Positions 34,875 to 43,935 of a stretch of 64,000 nt of DNA are shown piece after piece. The first letter of the stretch is position 1. Each line of letters starts with the position of its first letter. Source of the DNA: Bradyrhizobium sp. AUGA SZCCT0176 (GTDB lineage Bacteria; Pseudomonadota; Alphaproteobacteria; Rhizobiales; Xanthobacteraceae). The notes under the pieces were generated by a model, which was not told where the DNA came from, searched no databases, and saw only the letters and a list, made by a program, of their open reading frames with translations. The stretch is taken from contig NZ_JAFCMB010000013.1 in the NCBI RefSeq assembly GCF_018130145.1, positions 112,713 to 176,712 on the forward strand, given 5' to 3'. The position numbers were made by a program, and so were the translations under genes.

Positions 34875-35486
34875 ATGAAGCGTATCTTCCTGTGTACCCT
34901 CACGCTGGCCGCGATGGCCTCGCTTGCCGGCCCCGGCCATGCCCAGGACGACGTCGACAAGGCAAGAGCTGCCGCCTTCGACAACAGGATGTTCGCCGGC
35001 CCCCTCGGTCAAAAGACCTATGCCTGCTTCGTCCGCCGCTATGACGCCAACCACCTGGCGCAGCATCCCAAGCAAAAAGTCAGCGCGATGAAGCTGCTGG
35101 TCACCGCCGAAAACCCGCCGGAAGAGAAGATCACCAATTACTCCTTCCGCATCGGCGTCAAATATCGGCATCGGCCGGGCAATTTCGACTCCAGCGGCTA
35201 TTGCAACCATGTCGTCGCCGAGGACAAAGGCAACGAGATCCGCTTCGGCTGCGGCATCGATTGCGACGGCGGCGGCATCGATGTCGCGATGAAGGACGAC
35301 AAATCCGCCATCATCCGGCTGGAGCGGATCAGGATCTGGGAGCGCAGCAAGCCCGACGACGATGCCAGCAATGATCTGGTAGCCGGCGCCGACGACAAGA
35401 TTTTCCGGGTCGATCGCGCCGATCTGCGCGAATGTGCCGAGCTGGTGACCGACCGCAAGGAACTCGCGGCGCTCAGGCATAAGTGA
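34875..35486 (+). CDS. Exported protein of unknown function
   Basis: A 203-residue protein with a Sec signal peptide (MKRIFLCTLTLAAMASLAGP then GHAQ, cut near residue 24). The mature part has four cysteines (YACFVRRYD, GYCNHVV, GCGIDCDGG) plus one late cysteine, likely forming disulfides in the periplasm. No family was recognised with certainty. AGGGA precedes the ATG. A DsrE-type gene follows on the same strand after 31 bases, so the two may be co-expressed. Confidence 0.7.
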   Translation: MKRIFLCTLTLAAMASLAGPGHAQDDVDKARAAAFDNRMFAGPLGQKTYACFVRRYDANHLAQHPKQKVSAMKLLVTAENPPEEKITNYSFRIGVKYRHRPGNFDSSGYCNHVVAEDKGNEIRFGCGIDCDGGGIDVAMKDDKSAIIRLERIRIWERSKPDDDASNDLVAGADDKIFRVDRADLRECAELVTDRKELAALRHK

Positions 35487-35517
35487 CAGCTCAGAGGCAA
35501 TCGAGTTGGAGGACGCC

Positions 35518-35967
35518 ATGCATCGACGCAGCATCTTGTGGGCCGCGGCGTCCGCTTTCGGCGCCGCCTTTGCCGCCTCGCGCGCCAGCGCGGCCACCGA
35601 GGCGCCGCCGACGAAAAAACTGAAAGTGGTCTATCACCTCAACGACCTCGACAAGGTCAGCTCTGTCGTCGGCAACATCCAGAACCATCTCGACGGCGTC
35701 GGCGGGCCCGACAACGTCACCATCGCTCTGGTCGTTCACGGCCAGGCGCTGCGCGCGTTCCACGCGTCCGCGGCCAATCCCGATCTGACACGGCATATCG
35801 GCCAGTTCGCCAAGGCCGGAATTGAACTCGCCGTCTGCGGCAACACCATGAAATCCCAGAAAGTCGGCCTCGCCGATCTCTTGCCGGGCTTCATTTCCGC
35901 CGACCAGGGCGGCGTGGTGCGCATCGCCGAGTTGCAATCGCAGGGCTATCTCTATTTGCGACCCTGA
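35518..35967 (+). CDS. Exported DsrE/DsrF-like family protein
   Basis: A 149-residue protein. The first 25 residues start MHRRSILWAAASAFGAAFAA, with a twin-arginine pair and an Ala-rich core, so it is likely exported by Tat or Sec. The rest is a DsrE/YchN-like fold: KLKVVYHLNDLDKVSSVVGNI, VTIALVVHGQALRAF and a conserved cysteine in IELAVCGNTMKS. Cytoplasmic relatives handle sulfur; the role of exported ones is unclear. GGAGG lies just before the ATG. Confidence 0.83.
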   Translation: MHRRSILWAAASAFGAAFAASRASAATEAPPTKKLKVVYHLNDLDKVSSVVGNIQNHLDGVGGPDNVTIALVVHGQALRAFHASAANPDLTRHIGQFAKAGIELAVCGNTMKSQKVGLADLLPGFISADQGGVVRIAELQSQGYLYLRP

Positions 35968-36054
35968 TCGCAATCTGCGATCGTGATCGCGGCGTCCGCT
36001 TTCCCGTCACAAAATTGTGCTGGATTTCGTCAACTCTCCGGGTGCTCATCCCGG

Positions 36055-36079
36055 GGATCGAACTGACATAAATGGCGTT
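36055..36079 (+). promoter_or_regulatory. Possible EcfG-type promoter before tal-pgi
   Basis: GGATC (36055-36059), 16 bases, CGTT (36076-36079): one mismatch in the -35 element from GGAAC-N16/17-CGTT. It is 140 bases upstream of the tal-pgi ATG. A tandem 11-base repeat (CACTTGCCATC twice, 36121-36142) lies in the leader. Confidence 0.4.
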
Positions 36080-36219
36080 ATCCGACCGGATACACCCATT
36101 CCGACCGGCAGCCATTCCATCACTTGCCATCCACTTGCCATCCAATTGTTGACATTCCCGCCTCGCACCCGAAAGCTGCCGGGGAACCCGAAAACCGACG
36201 ACCGGACAGAACAGGCATC

Positions 36220-39066
36220 ATGAATCCCGTCAAAGCACTCGAAAACCACGGTCAGGCCGTCTGGCTGGATTTCCTCGCCCGCGGCTTCGTCGCCAAGGGC
36301 GATCTGAAGAATTTGATCGACACCGACGGCGTCAAAGGCGTGACATCGAACCCCGCGATCTTCGAGAAAGCCATCGGCAGTTCGGACGAATATGACGGCG
36401 CGATCGGCCAGGCGCTGAAAAAGGGCGACCGCCCGGTCGCCGACCTGTTCGAACATGTCGCCATTGAGGACATCCAGAACGCCGCTGACGTGTTGCGGCC
36501 GGTCTACGACCAGTTGAAGGGCGAGGACGGTTTCGTCAGCCTCGAGGTCTCGCCCTATCTGGCGATGGACACCAAAGGCACCATCGCCGAGGCCGAGCGG
36601 CTGTGGAAGGACGTCAAGCGCAAGAATTTGATGGTGAAGGTGCCGGCGACGCCGGAGGGCCTGCCTGCGATCGAACATCTGATCGGCGAAGGCATCAGCA
36701 TCAACATCACGCTGTTGTTCTCGCAAAAGGTCTATCGCCAGGTGGCGGAAGCCTATCTCGACGGGCTGGAGAAACTCGTCGCCGGGGGTGGCGATCCCTC
36801 GCGCGTGGCCAGTGTCGCCAGCTTCTTCGTCAGCCGGATCGACAGCGCCGTCGACAAGCAGCTCGACGACAAGATCGCAAAGGCCAACGATCCCAGCGAA
36901 AAGGAGCGCCTGAGCGCGCTCAAGGGCAAGGTCGCGATCGCGAACGCCAAGATGGCCTATCAGGACTACAAGGGGCTGTTTTCGGGCGCACGCTGGGACA
37001 AGCTCAAGGCCAAGGGCGCAAAGCCGCAGCGGCTGTTGTGGGCTTCGACCGGCACCAAGAACAAAGACTATAGTGACGTGCTCTATGTCGAGGAACTGAT
37101 CGGCCCCAACACCATCAACACGGTGCCGCCGGCGACGCTCGACGCGTTCCGCGATCACGGCACGCCGCGCGACAGCCTCGAGGAAAATATCGAGGACGCG
37201 CGCCGCGTGCTGGAAGAGCTGGAAAAATCCGGCATCTCGCTCGATGCGATCACCACCGAGCTGGTCAAGGATGGCGTCAAGCAATTCGCCGACGCCGCCG
37301 ACAAGCTCTACGGCGCCGTCGCGCACAAGCGCGCGGCTTCGCTTGGCGGCGGGATCGACAAGCAGCACCTCGTGCTCGGCGACGGCATCAAGAAAGCCGT
37401 GCAGAAGAGCACCGAGGACTGGCGGGCGTCAGCAAAAATCCGACGGCTCTGGCACAAGGATAAATCGGTCTGGAGCAATGACGACGAGAACAAATGGCTG
37501 GGTTGGCTGAACAGCCCGGCTGCCGCTGACGTCGCCGACTATGAGGATTTTGCCAGGCGCGTGAAGGGGCAGAACTTTTCCGACGCTGTCGTGCTCGGCA
37601 TGGGCGGATCGAGCCTCGGTCCGGAAGTGCTGGCGGAAACCTTCCCGAAAAAGTCGGGCTTCCCGAAACTGCACGTGCTCGACTCCACCGACCCCGCGCA
37701 GGTGCGCGCGATGGAGAAGAAGGTCGACCTGGCAAAAACCCTGTTCATCGTCTCCAGCAAATCCGGCGGCACCACCGAGCCGAATGCGATGAAGGATTAT
37801 TTCTTCGATCGCGTTTCCAGGACCATCGGCGCTGACAAGGCCGGCCATCGCTTCATCGCGGTGACCGACCCCGGCTCGTCGCTGGAGAAGGTCGCGACCA
37901 AGCAGGGTTTCGCGCGCATTTTCTACGGCGATCCATCGATCGGCGGACGTTACTCGGTGCTGTCACCGTTCGGGCTGGTGCCGGCGGCTGCCGCCGGCAT
38001 CGATGTCAAAAGCCTGATCAAGCACACGCTGGCGATGGTGCGCTCCTGCGGCGCCGACGTGCCGCCGCACGAAAACCCCGGCGTGCAGCTTGGGCTTGCG
38101 CTCGGGTTAGCCGGGCTCGAAGGCCGCGACAAGGTGACGATATCCTCGTCGAAGAAGATCGCCGATTTCGGCGCCTGGGCCGAGCAATTGATCGCGGAGT
38201 CCACCGGCAAGGACGGCAAGGGCCTGATCCCCATCGACGGCGAACCGCTCGCCGATCCCGCCGTTTACGGCGACGATCGCTTCTTCATCGATATCCGAAC
38301 CGAGGGCGAAGACGATCCGGCGCACGACGACAAGCTCACCGCCCTCGAGGCCGCCGGGCATCCGGTGGTCCGCATCGTCATGAAATCGATCGACCATATC
38401 GGCCAGGAGTTCTTCCGCTTCGAGATGGCGACCGCAGTGGCCGGCGCTATCCTCGGCATCAACCCGTTCAACCAGCCTGATGTCGAGGCGGCCAAGATCA
38501 AGACGCGCGAACTGACCGCGGCGTTCGAGAAAACCGGCGCGCTGCCGGCGGAACAGCCGGTGGTCGCCACCGCCGAAGCCGACATCTACACCGACGAAGC
38601 CAATGCCGCCGCGCTGCGCAAGGCCGGCGCCAATGGCACTTTGGAATCCTGGATCAAGGCGCACCTCTCGCGTCCCGGCAGCGGCGACTATTTTGCGCTG
38701 CTGGCCTATATCGCGCGCGACGGCGCTTCGATCGACACGCTGCAGAAGATGCGGCTGGCGGTACGTGACGTCAGGCAGGTAGCGACCTGCGCCGAATTCG
38801 GTCCGCGCTTCCTGCATTCGACCGGCCAGGCCTACAAGGGTGGGCCCGACAGCGGCGTGTTCCTGCAGATCACCGCCGACGATGCCAAGGACCTGGCCGT
38901 GCCCGGCCAGAAGGCGAGTTTCGGCGTCGTCAAGGCAGCCCAGGCGCGCGGCGATTTCGACGTGCTGACCGAACGCGGCCGGCGCGCATTGCGGGTTCAT
39001 CTCAAAGGCGACCTCAAGCCGGCGCTTGCCGCGCTGGATGCCGCGATATCCGAAGCGCTCAATTAG
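36220..39066 (+). CDS. tal-pgi: Bifunctional transaldolase / glucose-6-phosphate isomerase
   Basis: A 948-residue fusion joining two steps of sugar phosphate metabolism. Residues about 1-370 are transaldolase, with TSNPAIFEKAI near 42 and Schiff-base Lys140 in LMVKVPATPEG. Residues about 400-940 are phosphoglucose isomerase, with GMGGSSLGPEVL, SSKSGGTTEPN (sugar-phosphate site) and the DHIGQEFFRFE block. Both halves look intact. The ATG at 36220 begins MNPVKALENHGQAVWLDFLA, the usual transaldolase start. It is first in an operon with gnd, zwf, pgl and gntK. Confidence 0.95.
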   Translation: MNPVKALENHGQAVWLDFLARGFVAKGDLKNLIDTDGVKGVTSNPAIFEKAIGSSDEYDGAIGQALKKGDRPVADLFEHVAIEDIQNAADVLRPVYDQLKGEDGFVSLEVSPYLAMDTKGTIAEAERLWKDVKRKNLMVKVPATPEGLPAIEHLIGEGISINITLLFSQKVYRQVAEAYLDGLEKLVAGGGDPSRVASVASFFVSRIDSAVDKQLDDKIAKANDPSEKERLSALKGKVAIANAKMAYQDYKGLFSGARWDKLKAKGAKPQRLLWASTGTKNKDYSDVLYVEELIGPNTINTVPPATLDAFRDHGTPRDSLEENIEDARRVLEELEKSGISLDAITTELVKDGVKQFADAADKLYGAVAHKRAASLGGGIDKQHLVLGDGIKKAVQKSTEDWRASAKIRRLWHKDKSVWSNDDENKWLGWLNSPAAADVADYEDFARRVKGQNFSDAVVLGMGGSSLGPEVLAETFPKKSGFPKLHVLDSTDPAQVRAMEKKVDLAKTLFIVSSKSGGTTEPNAMKDYFFDRVSRTIGADKAGHRFIAVTDPGSSLEKVATKQGFARIFYGDPSIGGRYSVLSPFGLVPAAAAGIDVKSLIKHTLAMVRSCGADVPPHENPGVQLGLALGLAGLEGRDKVTISSSKKIADFGAWAEQLIAESTGKDGKGLIPIDGEPLADPAVYGDDRFFIDIRTEGEDDPAHDDKLTALEAAGHPVVRIVMKSIDHIGQEFFRFEMATAVAGAILGINPFNQPDVEAAKIKTRELTAAFEKTGALPAEQPVVATAEADIYTDEANAAALRKAGANGTLESWIKAHLSRPGSGDYFALLAYIARDGASIDTLQKMRLAVRDVRQVATCAEFGPRFLHSTGQAYKGGPDSGVFLQITADDAKDLAVPGQKASFGVVKAAQARGDFDVLTERGRRALRVHLKGDLKPALAALDAAISEALN

Positions 39067-39078
39067 GGAAGTATTGGC

Positions 39079-40074
39079 ATGCAGCTTGGCATGATCGGCC
39101 TCGGCCGGATGGGCGGCAATATCGTGCGGCGGCTGATGAGGAACGGCCACACGTCGGTGGTCTACGACAAGGACGCCAAGGCCGTTGCGGCACTGGCGGC
39201 CGAAGGCGCTGCCGGCGCCGACACGCTCGAAGCTTTCGTGGCGAAACTGGAAAAGCCGCGCACCGCCTGGGTGATGCTGCCGGCCGGCAAGATCACCGAG
39301 GCCACCATCGAAGCACTCGCAAAACTGATGGAGCCCGGTGACGTCATCATCGACGGCGGCAACACGTTCTGGCAGGACGACGTCCGCCGCGGCAAGACGC
39401 TCAGGGAGCGCGGGCTGCATTATGTCGACGTCGGCACCAGCGGCGGCGTCTGGGGCATCGAGCGCGGCTATTGCATGATGATCGGCGGCGACAAGGCCGT
39501 GGTCGACCGGCTCGATCCGATCTTCAAGACGCTGGCGCCGGGGATCGGCGACATCCCGCGCACCGGCGGACGCGACGGACGCGACCCGCGCATCGAGCAG
39601 GGCTATATCCATGCCGGTCCCAGCGGCGCCGGGCATTTCGTCAAGATGATCCATAACGGCATCGAATATGGCCTGATGCAGGCCTATGCCGAGGGTTTTG
39701 ACATCCTGAAGAACGCCAATATCGAGGCGCTGCCGGCGGAGCATCGGTTTGATCTCGACATCGCCGATATCGCCGAGGTGTGGCGGCGCGGCAGCGTGAT
39801 CCCCTCCTGGCTGCTCGATCTCACCTCGTCAGCGCTCGCGGAAAATCACACGCTCGACAACTATTCCGGCCATGTCGAAGATTCCGGCGAAGGCCGCTGG
39901 ACCGTCAATGCCGCGATCGACGAGGCGGTGCCGGCCGAGGTGCTGACGGCGGCGCTCTATGCGCGCTTCCGCTCGCGCAAGGATCACACATTCGCGGAGA
40001 AGATCCTTTCCGCGATGCGCGCAGGCTTCGGCGGTCACAAGGAGCCGCCGAAGAAGCCGGGCTCGAAGGCTTAA
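39079..40074 (+). CDS. gnd: 6-phosphogluconate dehydrogenase, decarboxylating (short type)
   Basis: A 331-residue enzyme of the shorter, often NAD-preferring class, against about 470 residues for E. coli Gnd. It has the Rossmann motif LGMIGLGRMGGNIVRRL, VDVGTSGGVWGIERGY and HAGPSGAGHFVKMIHNGIEYG, which carries the catalytic Lys. It makes ribulose 5-phosphate. GGGAAG precedes the ATG, 12 bases after tal-pgi. The stop overlaps the start of zwf (TAATG). Confidence 0.94.
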   Translation: MQLGMIGLGRMGGNIVRRLMRNGHTSVVYDKDAKAVAALAAEGAAGADTLEAFVAKLEKPRTAWVMLPAGKITEATIEALAKLMEPGDVIIDGGNTFWQDDVRRGKTLRERGLHYVDVGTSGGVWGIERGYCMMIGGDKAVVDRLDPIFKTLAPGIGDIPRTGGRDGRDPRIEQGYIHAGPSGAGHFVKMIHNGIEYGLMQAYAEGFDILKNANIEALPAEHRFDLDIADIAEVWRRGSVIPSWLLDLTSSALAENHTLDNYSGHVEDSGEGRWTVNAAIDEAVPAEVLTAALYARFRSRKDHTFAEKILSAMRAGFGGHKEPPKKPGSKA

Positions 40075-41591
40075 TGCCCATGGCGGTCGGCAAACTGGCA
40101 CAGACGAAACCCGATCCCTGCTCCTTCGTCATCTTTGGCGTCACCGGCGATCTCGCGCATCGGCTGGTGATCCCTGCCCTCTACAATCTGGCGGCAGCCG
40201 ATCTGCTGCCGGAAAAATTCTGCGTCGTCGGCATTGCCCGCAAGGGCATGACCAGCGACCAGTTGCGCGACAGCCTGATGAAGGGCCTGCATCAATTCGC
40301 CACGCGCCAAGTGGACGAGGAGATCGCGATGCGCCTGCTCGCATGCGTCACCTGCATCGAGGCTGACCCGCGGGATCCCGCCTCATTCGACGCCATGAGC
40401 GAGCAGCTCGACAAATTGGAAGCCGCGCGAAACACCCAAGGCAATCGCCTGTTCTATCTCGCGACGCCGCCGAGCGCCTTCCTGCCGATCAGCCGCGAAC
40501 TCGGCCGCACCGGCATGCTGGTCGAGAACGGCACATGGCGTCGCCTGGTGGTCGAAAAGCCGTTCGGCACCGATCTGGCATCGGCAAGAGAGCTCAACAG
40601 CGAACTCCTGAAGCTGGTCGAAGAGCATCAGATCTACCGGATCGATCATTATCTCGGCAAGGAGACCGTCCAGAACATCCTGGTGCTGCGCTTCGCCAAC
40701 GGCATGTTCGAGCCGATCTGGAACCGCAATCACATCGACCACATCCAGATCACGGTCGATGAAAAACTCGGCGTCGGTCATCGTGGCAGCTTCTATGACG
40801 CCACCGGCGCGTTGCGCGACATGGTGCCGAACCATCTGTTTCAACTGCTGTCGCTGGTCGCGATGGAGCCGCCATCGAAGTTCGACGCGCATTCGGTGCG
40901 CTCGGAAAAGGCCGACGTGCTGGCCGCGATCCAGACCCAGAGCGAGCAGGAGGCGCTGCATAATTCGGTGCGCGGGCAATATCGCGCCGGCATGGTCGGC
41001 GACACCGAGATCGAGGACTATCGCCGGACCGCCGACGTCAAACCCGCCAGCACCACGGAAACCTATGCTGCGCTGAAACTGACCATCGACAATTGGCGCT
41101 GGGCCGGCGTTCCCTTTTATCTGCGCACCGGCAAGGCGCTCGGCATCAAGCGCACCGAGATCGCCATCAAGTTCAAGCAGGCGCCATTCGCGATGTTCCG
41201 CGACACGCCGGTGGACCGGCTCTCGCAGAATTACCTGATCATCTCGACCGAACCGACCGAAGGTATCGCGCTGCAGTTCAATACCAAGGTGCCGGGCCCG
41301 ACCATCAATATCGACGGCGTCGAGATGAAGTTTCGCTACAAGGATTATTTCAAGGCCGAGCCATCGACCGGCTATGAGACCCTGATCTACGACTGTATGA
41401 TCGGCGACAACATCCTGTTTCAGCGCGCCGACAGCGTCGAGGCCGGCTGGCGCGCGGTGCAGCCATTTCTCGACGCCTGGAAGAACGCCGGCGGCAAGGG
41501 GCTCAAGGTCTATGAGCCCGGCAGCGAGGGTCCGGAGGAAGCCAACGATCTGCTGGAGCGAGACGGCCGCAGCTGGCGCAAGCTCAGTTAG
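40074..41591 (+). CDS. zwf: Glucose-6-phosphate 1-dehydrogenase
   Basis: A 505-residue enzyme that opens the oxidative pentose-phosphate and Entner-Doudoroff routes. FVIFGVTGDLAHRLVIPAL is the coenzyme motif near residues 17-35 and RIDHYLGKETVQN is the substrate signature. The ATG at 40074 overlaps the gnd stop; a second ATG two codons later is possible. pgl starts three bases after the stop. Confidence 0.95.
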   Translation: MPMAVGKLAQTKPDPCSFVIFGVTGDLAHRLVIPALYNLAAADLLPEKFCVVGIARKGMTSDQLRDSLMKGLHQFATRQVDEEIAMRLLACVTCIEADPRDPASFDAMSEQLDKLEAARNTQGNRLFYLATPPSAFLPISRELGRTGMLVENGTWRRLVVEKPFGTDLASARELNSELLKLVEEHQIYRIDHYLGKETVQNILVLRFANGMFEPIWNRNHIDHIQITVDEKLGVGHRGSFYDATGALRDMVPNHLFQLLSLVAMEPPSKFDAHSVRSEKADVLAAIQTQSEQEALHNSVRGQYRAGMVGDTEIEDYRRTADVKPASTTETYAALKLTIDNWRWAGVPFYLRTGKALGIKRTEIAIKFKQAPFAMFRDTPVDRLSQNYLIISTEPTEGIALQFNTKVPGPTINIDGVEMKFRYKDYFKAEPSTGYETLIYDCMIGDNILFQRADSVEAGWRAVQPFLDAWKNAGGKGLKVYEPGSEGPEEANDLLERDGRSWRKLS

Positions 41592-41593
41592 AG

Positions 41594-42346
41594 ATGATGT
41601 CGAACGACAATCGCCATGTGACGTCAGTTGCCGATCCAGCCGCGATGGCCGAGGCCGCCGCAGAGCGCGTCATCGCGCGGATATCGGAGAACCCCGGCCG
41701 CGTCGCGATCTGCCTGACCGGCGGATCGAGCCCGAAACAGCTCTATCAATTGCTCGGCACCGACCCCTGGCGAAGCCGGATTCCGTGGCAACGCGTGCAC
41801 TGGTTCATCGGCGACGAACGTTTCGTGCCCGCGGATGATCCCCTCAACAACATGCGCGTGGCACGGAAGACCTTTCTGGACCGATGCGCGCCGGCATCCA
41901 ACATCCATCCAATCCCGACGAGTACGGCCGATCCCACCGATCCCGATCGCGGTGCGGCGCTTTACGAGGGCGAACTGAAAGCGTTCTATGGCGCAGACGA
42001 CCTCGACCCTGCCCGGCCGCTGTTCGATCTCGTGCTGATGGGCGTCGGGCCCGACGGCCATACCGCGTCGCTGTTTCCCGGCGATCCCTTGCTCGACGAG
42101 GTCAGGCGTTGGGTGGTCGGCGTACACAAAGCCAATGTCGAACCGTTCGTCCCGCGCATCACGCTCACGCTGCCGACGCTGGCTTGCTGCCGCGAAATGC
42201 TGTTCGAGATCGCAGGATCAGACAAACGCGCGATCTTGACGCGGGTGTTCGCAGGCGAGAACCTGCCGGCGAGCCGCGCGCGATCCAGCGGCGAGACGAC
42301 CTGGCTGGTGGATCAGGCGGCATTGCCGGAGGATTTTTGTGCGTGA
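41594..42346 (+). CDS. pgl: 6-phosphogluconolactonase
   Basis: A 250-residue DevB-type lactonase that hydrolyses the product of Zwf. Conserved parts are ICLTGGSSPKQLYQLL, VHWFIGDERFVPADDPLNNM and the LMGVGPDGHTASLFPG motif. It begins immediately after zwf and overlaps gntK by 8 bases. Confidence 0.94.
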   Translation: MMSNDNRHVTSVADPAAMAEAAAERVIARISENPGRVAICLTGGSSPKQLYQLLGTDPWRSRIPWQRVHWFIGDERFVPADDPLNNMRVARKTFLDRCAPASNIHPIPTSTADPTDPDRGAALYEGELKAFYGADDLDPARPLFDLVLMGVGPDGHTASLFPGDPLLDEVRRWVVGVHKANVEPFVPRITLTLPTLACCREMLFEIAGSDKRAILTRVFAGENLPASRARSSGETTWLVDQAALPEDFCA

Positions 42347-42860
42347 TGCGACAAGCCCCTGCGCGCTGGTGGTGATGGGCGTCTCCGGCTCAGGCAAGAG
42401 CACCATCGCTGAAAGCCTGGCCGCGCGGCTGGGCTGGCGCTACGAGGATGCGGACAAATTTCACCCGCCCGCCAATGTCGCGAAGATGAGCGCGGGCCAG
42501 CCGCTGACGGATGAAGACCGCTGGCCCTGGCTGCAGGCGATTGCCGACGAGATCGACCGCCTCTCGGCTGCCGGACAACGCGCTGTCGTCGCCTGTTCGG
42601 CGCTCAAGCGCAGCTACCGCGACATTCTCGTGCATGGACGCGATGATATCCGCATCGTCTTTTTGAACGGGACGCAGGACCTGATCGCGGACCGGCTCGC
42701 TGCCCGCAAGGGCCACTTCATGCCGCCGGGGCTGCTCGCCAGCCAGTTCAAGACGCTGGAGCCGCCGCAGCCAGCCGAACGTCCGATTACGGTGTCGATC
42801 GCCGCCCCGATTGAGACCATCGTCGACGACATTGTCACTCAATTGAAAGTGCCCTCATGA
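42339..42860 (+). CDS. gntK: Gluconokinase
   Basis: A 173-residue kinase making 6-phosphogluconate from gluconate. The P-loop is GVSGSGKST at residues 14-22, with YEDADKFHPPANVAKM, the VACSALKRSYRD block and GHFMPPGLLASQF. Start GTG 42339, with GGAGG upstream, overlaps pgl; its stop overlaps the HAD gene ATG. It links gluconate, for instance from PQQ sugar oxidation, to the same operon. Confidence 0.93.
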   Translation: MRDATSPCALVVMGVSGSGKSTIAESLAARLGWRYEDADKFHPPANVAKMSAGQPLTDEDRWPWLQAIADEIDRLSAAGQRAVVACSALKRSYRDILVHGRDDIRIVFLNGTQDLIADRLAARKGHFMPPGLLASQFKTLEPPQPAERPITVSIAAPIETIVDDIVTQLKVPS

Positions 42861-43660
42861 GCCGCATTGCGCTTGTCGTATCCGATGTCGATGGCACGCT
42901 GTTGACCAAGGACAAGATCCTCACCGATGACGCAAGGAACGCCGTCCGAGCGCTGCACGCCGCCGGCATCGGCTTCACCATCGTCTCCAGCCGCCCGACC
43001 ATCGGCATGGGCTTTCTGATCGAACCACTTGCAATCACGCTGCCGGTCGGCGCCTTCAACGGCAGCTCGATCGTCAATGCGAAGTTGCAGCCGATTGAAC
43101 AGCATCTGATCGCGCCAGCGGTGGCGCAACGCAGCCTCGATGTGCTCAATGAATCCGGCGTCGATATCTGGCTGTTCAGCAACGAGCGCTGGTACACGCG
43201 CAATCCCGACGGCGAATACGTTTCGCACGAAAAGCGGGCGATCAAGGCCGATCCGACCATCATCGCGGATTTCACGCCGCATTTGTCCGAAGCTTGCAAG
43301 ATCGTCGGCGCCAGTTCCGACGCGGCGCTGCTCGCGCGCTGCGAAGCGGCGATGAAGCAGGCGGTGGGCGCAGAGGCCACCGCGGTTCGCTCGCAGACCT
43401 ATTACCTCGACGTCACCCCCGCGGGTCACGACAAGGGCACGTTCGTCGAGAACATCGCCAAACGGCTCGGCGTTTCGACCGACGCCGTCGCCACCATCGG
43501 AGACATGCAGAACGACCTGCCGATGTTTGCCCGAAGCGGCATGTCGTTCGCGATGGGCAACGCGGCCGATGACATCAAGCAGCGCGCGACGCATGTGACC
43601 GATACGAACGAACGTGACGGTTTTGCCCGCGCGATGGAGACGATTTTGAAGCTCGGCTAG
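42857..43660 (+). CDS. Cof-type HAD family phosphatase
   Basis: A 267-residue HAD-IIB hydrolase. Motif I is SDVDGTLLTKD with nucleophile Asp10 and Asp12, motif II TIVSSRP, and motif IV GDMQNDLPMF near 215. These enzymes dephosphorylate sugar phosphates or flavin mononucleotide. It is coupled to gntK by ATGA and ends the pentose-phosphate operon. Substrate is unknown. Confidence 0.88.
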   Translation: MSRIALVVSDVDGTLLTKDKILTDDARNAVRALHAAGIGFTIVSSRPTIGMGFLIEPLAITLPVGAFNGSSIVNAKLQPIEQHLIAPAVAQRSLDVLNESGVDIWLFSNERWYTRNPDGEYVSHEKRAIKADPTIIADFTPHLSEACKIVGASSDAALLARCEAAMKQAVGAEATAVRSQTYYLDVTPAGHDKGTFVENIAKRLGVSTDAVATIGDMQNDLPMFARSGMSFAMGNAADDIKQRATHVTDTNERDGFARAMETILKLG

Positions 43661-43837
43661 CCAACCGTTTCGTATCGTCGCTGTGAGAGTGCGAAATCAA
43701 GCACGTCTCAAGAATAAATCCATAAGTCGCCAAAGCTTTCGCCCGGCAAATCCGCTTTATTGCCTTCGTCGCCGCGGTTTTCGGGGTTGCCGATACCCCA
43801 CACCATTTCCGACTCCAACGGGTGTGAATCGGCAAGC

Positions 43838-43911
43838 GCGAGCCGGTATTCATCCAGAGGTACGCAGGCACCCAGCCCCGCCTGCAGCCGTGCGACTGGG
43901 TGCCGGCTCGC
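43838..43911. terminator. Inverted repeat between convergent HAD and GH15 genes
   Basis: GCGAGCCGG (43838-43846) and GGCACCCAG (43867-43875) pair with the continuous CTGGGTGCC (43896-43904) and CCGGCTCGC (43903-43911), with a bulge on the left side. It lies 24 bases from the GH15 stop, where both transcripts must end. No T run was seen. The rest of the 275-base gap shows nothing. Confidence 0.45.
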
Positions 43912-43935
43912 GTGACGTCAATCCGACGAGATAGC

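Noticed and set aside
38107..39744. 545-codon minus-strand frame opposite tal-pgi and gnd
   Set aside because: Spans the end of one real gene and the start of another on the other strand, so it is a shadow.
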